In this document: positions 1-8,099 of the stretch, in pieces
How positions within the stretch are numbered: position 1 is the stretch's first letter
How the letters are laid out: the number at the start of each line of letters is the position of its first letter
IMG/VR virus record: IMGVR_UViG_3300037322_000310
Span: 1 to 39,389 of that record
Strand: one strand, 5' to 3'
Origin: a virus
Length of the DNA stretch: 39,389 bases
Translations under genes and position numbers: made by a program
Notes under the pieces: model-generated
Told to the model about the DNA's origin: nothing
What the model saw: only the letters and a program-made list of their open reading frames with translations
The model's database searches: none

Positions 1-46
1 ACAAGGCCAGACCGGCAACGATGATAATGATAGAAGTATCAATCAT
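1..46 (-). CDS. Small membrane protein, runs off the window
   Basis: An ATG at 46-44 on the minus strand follows a good ribosome site (AAGGAAATCCC) placed just after the polymerase stop codon. The visible residues are MIDTSIIIIVAGLAL, a hydrophobic N-terminus typical of a membrane segment. The 3' end lies outside the window. It probably shares the polymerase transcript. Function cannot be told from 15 residues. Confidence 0.55.
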   Translation of the reverse strand, partial: MIDTSIIIIVAGLAL

Positions 47-55
47 GGGATTTCC

Positions 56-2350
56 TTAGTGAGTTTCGTGCCACGCATAGCCATTGGACGATGATGCATC
101 GACCGGGAGGGCAAAGTTCAGATATTCTCCTGCTCTCGCGGCGGCCTTGACACAGATTTCTTCAACCTTTTCTTCCAGACCTTCCCGGCAAGCGATCTGA
201 ACTTCGTCGTGGACCCAAGCGCAGAACACAAAGTCTCCATCCCATCCGTAGGTCAGGCCCTCGTCGTAGAGCATGTCTTCGATGAAGATCAGCCACCAGT
301 TGGCGATCGTTGCGCCCATTCCTTGTAGGTCGGTGTTGAGCGCCGCGTGCTTGGAACGCACGAACAACCGGCGGCCGTCGAGCCCTTCAAGGAACTTGCG
401 ACCTGCTTGACGCTGGATGTCACGGATCACCTTGTTCAGAGCCGGCAAGTTCTTGAGGAACTTCTGCTTGAGTTCCTTACCAATCTTGGCTTGCTGAACT
501 GGGCTAGACATGGGCGAAATAATGCGCCCGATCTTCTCGTCACCAGCCCCGTAGAGGAAGGCGTAGATGAAGGTCTTAGCCGTGTCGCGCATATCCAGAC
601 CAGCGAGGCGCTGATTTTCTGAGTGGATGTCGCCTTCGAGAAGAACCTGCCCGTAAGCGCCGCCATCATACTTCGCCATTTCATGGGCGAGGCAGCGGAG
701 TTCGATACCAGCCAAGTCGGACCCGACCAGTTTGAAGCCTTCATAGACCGTGAACAGCGAGCGGCATTCATAGCCCCAGCCGCCCTTGAGTCCGAGAATG
801 ATGACTTCGATAACCGGGTTGCCGTCGTCGTCCTTCTTGAGTTCTTCGTGATCGAGTGTCTGCCAGTTATCACAACGCACACCGCCGTGCATGACCAGCA
901 CCGGACCGCCCTTGAAGACAGCATTCGGTCGGATGATACCGGTAGGCTTGACGATCGGTTGGAGGGCCGAGATACGCGGCTTCTTCTTTCGAACGGCTGG
1001 GACCTGAGCAAGGTTAGGGAACGCGTGGGTGGCACGTGTGGTGACAGCACCACAGGGGTTTACGTAAGCGTGGATGCAGCCTGAGGTTGGATTGTAGACC
1101 TTGAGCCATGCCTGCTTACCGTCAGCCAACTGGCCCATCAGCTTGCGGATCGCGAGCAGATCGGCGAGGTCTTCGGCGACCGGGAACCGCTCGACGATGC
1201 GCCGCAGGATCACGTCGTTCGCTTTGACGTTGCCCTTTTCGGTGTAGTCCTCATCCTCAGGTTCCCAGCCAAGCTCTTGGAGCCGGTCGGTAATCTGTGG
1301 GCGTGATGTTGGCTTGAAATCCTGCCACACGATTGGCGTAAAGTGAGCCCCAGCGCTGTAGCGAGCGCGGAGTGGGTCCTTGAAGTTCAGTGCATCCTTT
1401 GGCTTGGTTTCTGGGTAACCATACCATCTACGGTCTGGCACCAGTTCCTCCATTTCTCCACGCTGCTTGGCAATCGCCTCGCTAGCAGATAGATTGGAAT
1501 CGAAGGTGATCTCAGCGGTTCCCCAGAAATCCGGGAAATCTCCGCCGTTGACGTTTCGGCCGATGGGTGCTGTATCCATCCGCTTCTTAGGAATGAAGCG
1601 GCCGGGGAAGGAAATTGCGAGCTTGGCTTCGAGGTCTCCCTGCTCGATCACCAGTTCACCGGCGAGTATCTTGGCGCGTGGTGCGTCGAACGGGAATCCG
1701 TTGTCTTGCTGCCGGGCCATAAGGTCACCAAGACGATGCTGCACATAAACAGCATCTGGGGATGCATCACGGCTCTCCACCATCTTGACGAGAAGGCAGG
1801 TTACATCAACGTCGTTAATGCAGTATTCTTCCAGTTCTTGAGTCCAAGTCCCCCACACCCAGAGGCGCATTTCCTCTGAGTCCTTGAGGTATCCCCGTTC
1901 GAGGCCGATGGCTTCCTTGATCGCTTTGTAGTCGCCCTTATACATACCAAGGCGCTGGCCCCAACTATCGAGCGTGTGCTTGCCGATCAGCTTACCTTCA
2001 AGCTTCCCGCCCTCATAGAGCCGGAAGTCCTTGTCCTTCTGGTCAGGGAACATGAGACGTGCAAGGATCAGGGTGTCGCGGATTCGTGCTTGCGGCTGGT
2101 ATCCGAAAAGGATTTCCAGCATGGGAATATCGTAGGCCACAATGTTGTGCCCCCAGATTTCCTCGGCGTCGTCCAGCAGCGCGAACAGCTTGTGGATCGT
2201 GTCCTCGCGCTTGTTCTTTCGGAACACCCAGCGCTGCCCGGTGTCGTAATCTCGAACAGCCACACAGTGGCAGACCGTGACCTGATTAAGCAGGCCATCG
2301 GTTTCCGCGTCGAACACGAGGCGACGATATGTTTTCGGCTTGAGCTTCAA
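56..2350 (-). CDS. Family A DNA polymerase with 3'-5' exonuclease
   Basis: 764 aa; the replicative polymerase of the phage, extending primers on single-stranded template. The N-terminus has the DnaQ-like proofreading domain: ExoI VFDAETDGL (about residues 12-20), ExoII GHNIVAYDIPML (67-78) and ExoIII YCINDVDVT. The C-terminal half has the pol A palm and fingers: motif A GSDLAGIELR with Asp545, motif B KTFIYAFLYG, and motif C WVHDEVQ with HDE at 714-716. Layout and size match T7-like polymerases. The start is TTG at 2350-2348, preceded by AGGTAG; no ATG lies close by. It has its own promoter (2376-2404) and is the last large gene of the minus-strand block. Family assignment is firm; the TTG start is less so. 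Confidence 0.96.
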   Translation of the reverse strand: MKLKPKTYRRLVFDAETDGLLNQVTVCHCVAVRDYDTGQRWVFRKNKREDTIHKLFALLDDAEEIWGHNIVAYDIPMLEILFGYQPQARIRDTLILARLMFPDQKDKDFRLYEGGKLEGKLIGKHTLDSWGQRLGMYKGDYKAIKEAIGLERGYLKDSEEMRLWVWGTWTQELEEYCINDVDVTCLLVKMVESRDASPDAVYVQHRLGDLMARQQDNGFPFDAPRAKILAGELVIEQGDLEAKLAISFPGRFIPKKRMDTAPIGRNVNGGDFPDFWGTAEITFDSNLSASEAIAKQRGEMEELVPDRRWYGYPETKPKDALNFKDPLRARYSAGAHFTPIVWQDFKPTSRPQITDRLQELGWEPEDEDYTEKGNVKANDVILRRIVERFPVAEDLADLLAIRKLMGQLADGKQAWLKVYNPTSGCIHAYVNPCGAVTTRATHAFPNLAQVPAVRKKKPRISALQPIVKPTGIIRPNAVFKGGPVLVMHGGVRCDNWQTLDHEELKKDDDGNPVIEVIILGLKGGWGYECRSLFTVYEGFKLVGSDLAGIELRCLAHEMAKYDGGAYGQVLLEGDIHSENQRLAGLDMRDTAKTFIYAFLYGAGDEKIGRIISPMSSPVQQAKIGKELKQKFLKNLPALNKVIRDIQRQAGRKFLEGLDGRRLFVRSKHAALNTDLQGMGATIANWWLIFIEDMLYDEGLTYGWDGDFVFCAWVHDEVQIACREGLEEKVEEICVKAAARAGEYLNFALPVDASSSNGYAWHETH

Positions 2351-2375
2351 GGGACTACCTATTAAAGGGATGGTC

Positions 2376-2404
2376 TGTTAACCACAAAACAGTGGCACTG
2401 TCAA
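2376..2404 (-). promoter_or_regulatory. Promoter for DNA polymerase
   Basis: Minus strand: -35 TTGACA (2404-2399), 17 bp spacer, -10 TTAACA (2381-2376), with a TTTTAAG run just upstream. The spacer holds a perfect odd palindrome, ACAGTG-C-CACTGT, which overlaps the -35 box and could be an operator. Same -35 and same -10 as the promoter at 7753. Confidence 0.6.
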
Positions 2405-2417
2405 CTTAAAATGGCGG

Positions 2418-2609
2418 TCAGGGCAGGCAGCGCGGCGAGCCGCCGCACACATTCGCGTAGTGACCAAACTCAAAATCTCCGGGAGCATCCTCCCATTCGG
2501 TAGTATTCCCGCAGGAGAGGCATTGAAAATAGAAACGACCGTTGTCTTCCCAGAGTCCGTCCGGGGGATAGTCCTCAGGTGAGGCCGTCTGGGTCATCAT
2601 CATCTCCAT
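2418..2609 (-). CDS. Small zinc-finger-like protein
   Basis: 63 aa, acidic, with a CLSCG pair and later Cys residues (CGG and RCLP at the C-terminus) that could bind one zinc. Length and composition suit a small phage regulator or host-takeover protein. Three nearby Met codons (MEMMM) follow GGAG, so the start may be up to four codons later. It overlaps the end of the upstream membrane gene. Family not recognised. Confidence 0.6.
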   Translation of the reverse strand: MEMMMTQTASPEDYPPDGLWEDNGRFYFQCLSCGNTTEWEDAPGDFEFGHYANVCGGSPRCLP

Positions 2610-2715
2610 TTAAGCCGGACAAAATAAGGAAGGCACAGACAATGATACTCACCCACAGGATTGCATCAGTGATCTTTTCAATTAGTTCAAATGTCGAGAA
2701 CAAGTTGACCTCCAT
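2575..2715 (-). CDS. Small single-pass membrane protein
   Basis: 46 aa starting at ATG 2715-2713 inside the 3' end of the kinase-like gene; the start follows GATGGAG. Residues 17-34 (ITDAILWVSIIVCAFLILSG region) form one clear transmembrane helix, followed by an acidic tail with four Asp in a row. Part of the minus-strand operon, overlapping genes on both sides. Function unknown. A longer in-frame start exists upstream, but it would run through the kinase-like gene and lacks a ribosome site. Confidence 0.55.
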   Translation of the reverse strand: MEVNLFSTFELIEKITDAILWVSIIVCAFLILSGLNGDDDDPDGLT

Positions 2716-3226
2716 CAGTAAAATCGTGTTTTTCTTCGTCGTAAGGATCATCGTAGGTGATGTATCCAGCATGGATCGACATATTGCGGCCGATCTGTTC
2801 GAAGAAGCCGTGGTAGCCATAGTCGTGGCAGACCACCTGACCATCGAGCATCCCGAAGTTGGCGAAATGGATGTCGTGCAGGACCGACGGGATTACACCT
2901 CCCCGTGTCCGGGTTAGAGCCGCCTTGAATTTCCGATCGGTATCAAAGGGTTCGGTCCGCTTCTGGATCAGCACGTTCCCATACGGATCGATGTCAGTGC
3001 AAGGCGCGAACCAATCCGAGATCGGCCATTCCTTCATCTCTTGCCAGACCAGCCACTCCGTTTGGTTGTGAAAAGTCCGGGAAGAGGTCTCAACCTTCAT
3101 CACAAGCGACGCATCATGCACCAACTCGTAAACTTCTCTGGACGACCCCTTACCTAAGCACTGGCCCAAGAACATCGTGAGGATGGAGTTCTTGAGAGGA
3201 TCGACGTAATTGCAGGGGTCGCTCAT
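2687..3226 (-). CDS. Protein-kinase-like protein
   Basis: 179 aa from ATG 3226-3224, chosen because it overlaps the previous stop as ATGA. It carries a compressed protein-kinase signature: a glycine-rich loop LGKGSSREVY (24-33), VMK with candidate ATP-binding Lys44, a catalytic-loop-like HDIHFANFG (117-125, compare HxDxxxxN) and DYG (135-137) at the DFG position. The family usually needs about 250 residues, so this is a minimal kinase or a pseudokinase: the usual catalytic Asp is present only if HDIHFAN is read as the loop. T7 also makes a kinase that shuts down host transcription, but no homology to it is claimed. Substrate unknown. Confidence 0.65.
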   Translation of the reverse strand: MSDPCNYVDPLKNSILTMFLGQCLGKGSSREVYELVHDASLVMKVETSSRTFHNQTEWLVWQEMKEWPISDWFAPCTDIDPYGNVLIQKRTEPFDTDRKFKAALTRTRGGVIPSVLHDIHFANFGMLDGQVVCHDYGYHGFFEQIGRNMSIHAGYITYDDPYDEEKHDFTDGGQLVLDI

Positions 3227-3552
3227 CTGTCTCTTTCGAAACGAAGCACCGTGACCGGTGAGGACCACGCGATGCCGGGGTGAAAATATAGCATGTCTTG
3301 CCGGGCTGCATCAGCATCAGCGTATCCGGATTGGATCGCATCGTAGTCGCTCAAATCACGAAAGGTCGTGTTGATGACACGATCGATGTAAACCGGAACA
3401 GGCCGGTAGTTTCCACTGGTGGAATGAAAGACCAGCCGACCCGGAGACACAGCCCGCTCGCCGAGACGCAAGTTTGCTTTCATACCTCCCCGGACCAACC
3501 GGTGGAAGAACCGGTCGTCTAGGAGGAGCGTCTGGTCATCATCGTAGGTCAC
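3223..3552 (-). CDS. ASCH/PUA-like RNA-binding domain protein
   Basis: 109 aa, GTG start at 3552-3550 overlapping the upstream stop (GTGA). The pattern GERAVSPGRLVFHS, VYIDRVINTTFRDL, DYDAIQSGYADAD and a final VTVLRFE resembles ASCH domains: a beta barrel with a GD-like turn, the 'fxdl' segment and a terminal 'vixFe' strand. ASCH proteins are thought to bind RNA or modified nucleotides. Second gene of this fold type in the operon region (see 7775-8098). Moderate certainty. Confidence 0.6.
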   Translation of the reverse strand: MTYDDDQTLLLDDRFFHRLVRGGMKANLRLGERAVSPGRLVFHSTSGNYRPVPVYIDRVINTTFRDLSDYDAIQSGYADADAARQDMLYFHPGIAWSSPVTVLRFERDR

Positions 3553-3728
3553 GGCAGTTTACTTGTAAAATCATCAACCTGTTGTTTGCGAAGTTCAAGC
3601 ATACTTGGCAGGTGCTTACCGATCTGACTCATGATCAGACTTAGGGGTTGTTTCGCAGTATCGATGTCCATTTCATCAATCTCTATTTCATAAACAAGCC
3701 CGTAACCGGATTCGACGGTGATAATCAT
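3549..3728 (-). CDS. Small hypothetical protein
   Basis: 59 aa from ATG 3728-3726, which overlaps the stop of the metallophosphoesterase gene as ATGA; it ends inside the start of the ASCH-like gene (GTGA). This chain of 4-base overlaps is good evidence of real translation-coupled genes. The protein has an acidic strand-rich N-terminus and a helical C-terminus. No family recognised. Confidence 0.6.
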   Translation of the reverse strand: MIITVESGYGLVYEIEIDEMDIDTAKQPLSLIMSQIGKHLPSMLELRKQQVDDFTSKLP

Positions 3729-5359
3729 GCGTGGAATCTTCCCTTGTTGAGCGTGATGATCGTTCGCTTCCCGTTCGGGTATGTGATGATGTGACTCTGC
3801 GACCACGAAGACGGGCCCTTGTTGTAACCGAGGTCCAATTTCCCAGAGACACCGCCAACGTAGGCACCGTCACGAATGGCGGGGCTGTGGGTGTGTCCGG
3901 TGTTCGACTTCCGGCCGGATCGGCTGATTGCCAGTGGCGAGCCACGCGAACCGTTCGGACCAAGGTGGCCGTGCATCCCGCATTCGATGTCGCCGCAAAT
4001 GATGAACGACTGATCTTCGTTGCAGAACACAGCGTCCTCAGGTGTTCCCATCTCACGCATGACTTGCTGAAACACATCCGGCGACTGGTTACCCGACTGC
4101 ATCTGTGTGTAGAGCCACTTCTGGCAACTCAGGAAGAACAGCGCGTTCTCCGGATCGTCCCGGTAGTCAGCCGTCTTGAGCCACTTTAGTAGTGCTTGAT
4201 CGTGGTTAGATTCCACGATGACTGACGTGCAGTCTTCCCGGTGAACCTGCTTGATGAACGCAGCGCAGCCCTTCAACGCCAACTGGACGTTGTTGTTCTG
4301 TCCGCCACGAGTGTGCGCGGCAAACCGGAAGTGGTGGTCCTTGATGTTGTGGTGATTACGCGGTGAGAAATCACTGAGGTCGTGGAAGAACTCATACTTT
4401 GGACGCAGGCTGTAAATCAGTGGCAGCGGGCGAGGGTCTTCCGGGTCTTGGAAGTTCTTAATATCCCATGCTTCCTGCGCGGACACATCGTAGCCCCATG
4501 TCAGCTTAGCAACTTCTGGGTCCAGCTTTTCGTGGTGGATGTCACCGTAACTGATGGCTTCCACTCGGTGGTTGGTGGTTACCCCTTGGTTGGTGATATA
4601 CCGATCGAGATCGTAGAACGAGCCATTCTCCAGATCGGTGGACAGCAGATGGCGGCAATAGGTCGCACCGTCCGGAGTCATCTCGACCAATACAGCACCA
4701 ATCTGGTGGTGGAAGGTTGCCTTGATGCCTGCCTTCTTTCGGACGTAGTTCGGTAGAGTGATCGAGCCAGTGGTCATCAACTGCTTGGCCCGCTCGTGCT
4801 TCATGGTCGCGACCGATTCCAACTGGACTTTCGGATGCGGGAAGATGCCCCAGCGAGCGCGGGTGTAGGTAGCGAAACCAGACAGCGGGGTGACCGCAGT
4901 CGGAAGTGTGTTCATTTCACCGCAGAAATCAACTTCGTCACCCAGCCGCACGCGGTCGTGGACGATGAAGTCATCAATGGAGGGATGGAATCCGACCTTG
5001 AGTGAACGGGTGTCGTGATCCTCAAACAGTTTCTTGCTATAGGTGAAACCGGAAACAATGATCTCACACTCACCAAGCCAGTGAGCATAGACGTTGAGTG
5101 CATCCCAGAAGTCCTGATGAATGTCTGAGCAGTCTTGTGCCGAAGTCAGGATGAAGAAGCGGTTATGTGCCAGAGGCTCATAGACAGTCGGGCGTAGTGG
5201 TCGGTTCGAGGTGAACACGAACTCGATCTGCTCCCCAAGGTCTTCCTGCGCTGTAATGTCGCGCTTCATGCGGTAGCGAAGTGTAGATTCTGCGATGTTG
5301 AGGGCGCGAGCAGCCGGGCGGATTCCGCCGTGCTGGGCAACCAGTTCAAGATATTCCAT
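3725..5359 (-). CDS. Metallophosphoesterase with N-terminal HTH, T5 A1-like
   Basis: 544 aa. Residues 8-33 read as a helix-turn-helix (GGIRPAARALNIAESTLRYR). The C-terminal half has the calcineurin/Mre11-type metal motifs: GDIHHEKLD (272-280), ESNHD (383-387), GMHGH (461-465) and GHTHSP (488-493). Such enzymes are manganese-dependent nucleases or phosphatases. The combination and length recall the A1 ('DNA transfer') proteins of T5-like phages, which are needed for host DNA breakdown; that link is from memory and inference. ATG 5359 follows GAGG. Lies between the methyltransferase and small genes in the early-looking operon. Confidence 0.75.
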   Translation of the reverse strand: MEYLELVAQHGGIRPAARALNIAESTLRYRMKRDITAQEDLGEQIEFVFTSNRPLRPTVYEPLAHNRFFILTSAQDCSDIHQDFWDALNVYAHWLGECEIIVSGFTYSKKLFEDHDTRSLKVGFHPSIDDFIVHDRVRLGDEVDFCGEMNTLPTAVTPLSGFATYTRARWGIFPHPKVQLESVATMKHERAKQLMTTGSITLPNYVRKKAGIKATFHHQIGAVLVEMTPDGATYCRHLLSTDLENGSFYDLDRYITNQGVTTNHRVEAISYGDIHHEKLDPEVAKLTWGYDVSAQEAWDIKNFQDPEDPRPLPLIYSLRPKYEFFHDLSDFSPRNHHNIKDHHFRFAAHTRGGQNNNVQLALKGCAAFIKQVHREDCTSVIVESNHDQALLKWLKTADYRDDPENALFFLSCQKWLYTQMQSGNQSPDVFQQVMREMGTPEDAVFCNEDQSFIICGDIECGMHGHLGPNGSRGSPLAISRSGRKSNTGHTHSPAIRDGAYVGGVSGKLDLGYNKGPSSWSQSHIITYPNGKRTIITLNKGRFHA

Positions 5360-5366
5360 GGAAACC

Positions 5367-6134
5367 TCAGTTCAGGCCGGTAGGGCTGGGAGCGAAATCG
5401 GGGTGAGAGTAAGCGATTCCAGCGGCACCAGCCTTGTGTCGCCAGTCCCATACGAACCATGAGTAATTGTGACGCGGCGAACCCGTGGAGCCGACGACCC
5501 AGCGAGGGCGCTTGGTGACCACGATCTTCTTGTGGAAGGGTGGGAGTCCGAACAACGGCATACGACCCTTACCGGCATCGTATTCGTTACGCAGGAACAT
5601 CGCGACCTGTCCTTTGACAGGCTGCATCAGCTTGAGTGCGTGCTTGATGAACTGCTCAGGAAGATCGCCGGCATACGGCGGGTTTGAAACGATCGCCTTG
5701 ATCGACGGATCAGGCAGTTTCGTCATCTTGAGGAAGTCCCCAAGATTAAAACGATCTTCGTAACCGTAGTCGATGATGTCACTCGACCAGACAGTGTGGC
5801 CGAAGTCCGTCAGGCGCTGCGAGATGTCGCCCTTACCGGCTGCACACTCCCATACGTTAGGGTGGATGTTGACGTGCTGGAGCAAGCAGTCCACATTCTC
5901 CGGAGGCGTGCAATAGTGATCGGCTTCGATGCGTTCGTAACCGGAGTCGCCAAGCATGGCGGCATCCTTCTTGGGCAGTGCTTTGAGTCGCTGAGCAGTT
6001 AACCCATCCACAGCCTGTTCGGTGGTCGTCGGGACCTGTATGAATTTTAGTTCGTCCAGAAGGGGGTTGGCTGATACCCCCGCAAGTTCTTCGGCCGTTG
6101 CGTCGCGCCAGTTGGTTTCAGGTAGGGATGTCAT
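5367..6134 (-). CDS. DNA N6-adenine methyltransferase-like
   Basis: 255 aa, Rossmann-fold methyltransferase: SAM-binding motif I WECAAGKGDIS (95-105), acidic residue at SSDI (117-120) and catalytic motif IV SNPPY (150-154), typical of N6-adenine (or N4-cytosine) enzymes. Probably protects phage DNA against restriction or marks it. The ribosome site (GAGGAATAAT) lies within the last codons of the dCMP deaminase gene, so the two are coupled. No target-recognition domain is obvious, so the target is unknown. Confidence 0.8.
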   Translation of the reverse strand: MTSLPETNWRDATAEELAGVSANPLLDELKFIQVPTTTEQAVDGLTAQRLKALPKKDAAMLGDSGYERIEADHYCTPPENVDCLLQHVNIHPNVWECAAGKGDISQRLTDFGHTVWSSDIIDYGYEDRFNLGDFLKMTKLPDPSIKAIVSNPPYAGDLPEQFIKHALKLMQPVKGQVAMFLRNEYDAGKGRMPLFGLPPFHKKIVVTKRPRWVVGSTGSPRHNYSWFVWDWRHKAGAAGIAYSHPDFAPSPTGLN

Positions 6135-6135
6135 A

Positions 6136-6684
6136 TTATTCCTCGGAGGAAAGCGTCGTCATCATGACACCCGCTTCTTGAAAAATGGCGCGTGTAGCGG
6201 CGAGACTCGTGCCCCACCGTTCAAGCTGTTCGGAAGTCGGTTCAGGGCTCACAACGCGGGTGATCCCGGATTGAACCACAAAGACGGCGCAGCGATCACA
6301 TGGAGTGAACGTGCAATACAGAGTGCAACCTTCAACTGGGCCATGGGCATTCAAAATGGCGTTCATTTCCGCGTGGACGATACGGCTGTATTTTGTTTCC
6401 CGATCGGCGTAGAGAGAAGGATCATCCGACATCCCGCGAGGGAAGCCATTGTAACCAACACTCATAACGGTGTTGTTCGGCCGAACGATTACAGCACCAA
6501 CCTTGGTGGATGGGTCCTTACTGGCTGTGGCGATGTATTGCGCCATACCAATGTAGAACTGATCCCACTTACCGATGCGCTCGGCCCGCTGTTGGATTTC
6601 TACTTCGTAAGCCTGTATCTTATCCTCGCGCTCGATACGAGGGTCTACATCACTGCGACCGATCAGGGGCGGGCAGCAGTTCAC
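6136..6684 (-). CDS. dCMP (deoxycytidylate) deaminase
   Basis: 182 aa; converts dCMP to dUMP for thymidine nucleotide synthesis. Zinc-dependent deaminase motifs are intact: HAEMNAI (His104, Glu106) and TPCDRCA (Cys129, Cys132). The STKVGAVIV and GYNGFPRG segments are also typical of the ComEB/Dcd family. The GTG start overlaps the previous stop as GTGA. Fits with the neighbouring HD phosphohydrolase in nucleotide supply. Confidence 0.92.
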   Translation of the reverse strand: MNCCPPLIGRSDVDPRIEREDKIQAYEVEIQQRAERIGKWDQFYIGMAQYIATASKDPSTKVGAVIVRPNNTVMSVGYNGFPRGMSDDPSLYADRETKYSRIVHAEMNAILNAHGPVEGCTLYCTFTPCDRCAVFVVQSGITRVVSPEPTSEQLERWGTSLAATRAIFQEAGVMMTTLSSEE

Positions 6685-6935
6685 AGGGAGGCCTTGTTCG
6701 CAATGTCCAGCTTCACTTCCGCCGGGAGGCCATCCATGACTGCCTTGACCATGCGATTAACCTTGGCTTCAAGCAGGCGGATGCCGGGTGTCGGGACACG
6801 GGCCATATCGGCTTCTTCGTAAACCTTAAGGATCGCTTCGGACAGGAAGGCGAGATCGTTGGCGCTACTCACATCGGCGTCGATGGCGGCACCTTCGGGG
6901 AGAATCGGTTCTTGCAGTCGGATGTGAATGTTCAC
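6681..6935 (-). CDS. Hypothetical protein
   Basis: 84 aa, mostly helical, GTG start overlapping the HD-gene stop (GTGA) with GAGGA upstream. The central part (NDLAFLSEAILKVYEEAD) and the basic helix after it suggest a small helical bundle. No domain recognised. Its place between two nucleotide-metabolism genes suggests an accessory role, which is inference. Confidence 0.6.
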   Translation of the reverse strand: MNIHIRLQEPILPEGAAIDADVSSANDLAFLSEAILKVYEEADMARVPTPGIRLLEAKVNRMVKAVMDGLPAEVKLDIANKASL

Positions 6936-7699
6936 AGGAGGTATCCTCTTTTGGTGTATTCCAAGGGCTCGTAATTGCCTTCGGTTTCGATGATGGTCTG
7001 GAAGCGGCGAATGAAGCGATCCTTGGCTTCCTTGGCCGACCAGACACGGAACTCAGGCACCACATCGTGGATCGTGAGTCGCGGGTGGTCATGTTCATTG
7101 GAATACGGCATAACCGGCGGACCCATGAGTTCATCTCGTTCGAGGAACACCATCATGTTATCCACTCGACGGACACATTCCCGGATCGCCTGATCGACCG
7201 GGCATTTCAGTTCTTCGATGATATGCTCCATAAGAGCATCTTCACCATCCTTGTAGCCGGTCACCGAATACTTGACCGGACGGACAAGATCAGCAAAGCC
7301 GTAACCTTCTGGAGCATCGTGAAGCAGGCCAAGCATGGCTGGTGATTCGGACAAGGACCAATCCCACTTGGGCACCAGCTTATTACGATTGAGGGAACAG
7401 ATGTCCGCGACGTGGACAGAGTGCTGGGCGACCGAGTAACGCACGGGGTCACCATAGCGATCGGCGGTCTGACCACCCCAGCGTGTCATCACAGCCAAGG
7501 TGTGAGCGATCGTCTCGATGTCGATCGAATTGCCGGGATGCTTAGGCTGGAGCGGCCAGAAGTAACGCCCCTTGTAAATCTGGATCGCCCCTTCAAGGCT
7601 CGAAACCTCGGCAACCGCTTGGTTGTGATTGATACGGGCTTGCCACTGGCTGTCGGAGAGACAGGCCGATGGTGTTGCTTGTGTCGGATGTTGTTGCAT
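6932..7699 (-). CDS. HD-domain phosphohydrolase (YfbR-like)
   Basis: 255 aa. HD-superfamily metal motifs: QHSVHVA (His93), LLHDAPE (His127-Asp128, Glu131), then YGFADLVRPVKY and a later RVDNMM. This arrangement matches YfbR-type 5'-deoxynucleotidases that strip phosphate from dNMPs. Phage HD enzymes may instead hydrolyse dNTPs; the sequence alone does not decide. First gene of the long operon, with promoter at 7753 and ATG 7699. Confidence 0.82.
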   Translation of the reverse strand: MQQHPTQATPSACLSDSQWQARINHNQAVAEVSSLEGAIQIYKGRYFWPLQPKHPGNSIDIETIAHTLAVMTRWGGQTADRYGDPVRYSVAQHSVHVADICSLNRNKLVPKWDWSLSESPAMLGLLHDAPEGYGFADLVRPVKYSVTGYKDGEDALMEHIIEELKCPVDQAIRECVRRVDNMMVFLERDELMGPPVMPYSNEHDHPRLTIHDVVPEFRVWSAKEAKDRFIRRFQTIIETEGNYEPLEYTKRGYLL

Positions 7700-7724
7700 G
7701 AGGTTTCCTTGGCGGGACGATCAC

Positions 7725-7753
7725 TGTTAAGCATAACTGTCGGTGACTGTCAA
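7725..7753 (-). promoter_or_regulatory. Promoter of the nucleotide/early operon
   Basis: Minus strand: -35 TTGACA (7753-7748), 17 bp spacer, -10 TTAACA (7730-7725). A 9-bp palindrome TGACTGTCA (7744-7752) overlaps the -35 box; related sites (TGAC-A/T-GTCA) sit upstream of the promoters at 13442 and 17438. Confidence 0.6.
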
Positions 7754-7774
7754 GCTTAAATGTCGGTGTGCGGT

Positions 7775-8098
7775 TCAGTAACCCGGCGCTGGTGTGTGAA
7801 GCAGACCGTCCACGTAAAGGCGTGGTATCTCGACGGTGACCGACAAAATTGCATAGGAGTTGTCCAGAGCCGACGACGACATGGCGCAAGGAGTCACGTT
7901 GTCTGTGATGTAGCTGATCGTGGCGATCGCTGCCCGGCCGGTGTATTGGCCGTTCCGGGGATCGAACTCACGCAGGAGCATCCGATCTCCGATGGCGTAG
8001 GCGCGATCGCGCTTGTCACGCATGTCGTGCTTCTTACGACCGGCGACCATCTCTTCAAAGAACCACGGCCACGACTTCACTTCGTAATCATATTCCAT
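7775..8098 (-). CDS. DUF3850 (ASCH-like) protein
   Basis: 107 aa matching DUF3850, an ASCH-related RNA-binding fold: KSWPWFFEEMVAGRKKHDMR, then DRAYAIGDRMLLREFDP and GQYTGRAAIATISYI. Common in phages; role unknown, probably RNA or modified-base binding. The start lies one base after the SNF2 stop, so they are co-transcribed. Confidence 0.8.
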   Translation of the reverse strand: MEYDYEVKSWPWFFEEMVAGRKKHDMRDKRDRAYAIGDRMLLREFDPRNGQYTGRAAIATISYITDNVTPCAMSSSALDNSYAILSVTVEIPRLYVDGLLHTPAPGY

Positions 8099-8099
8099 A

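Noticed and set aside
6932-7699. HD protein as DatZ-type dATPase of a 2-aminoadenine system
   Set aside because: No PurZ-like adenylosuccinate synthetase or MazZ in the window, and the length and motifs fit YfbR-type enzymes better.
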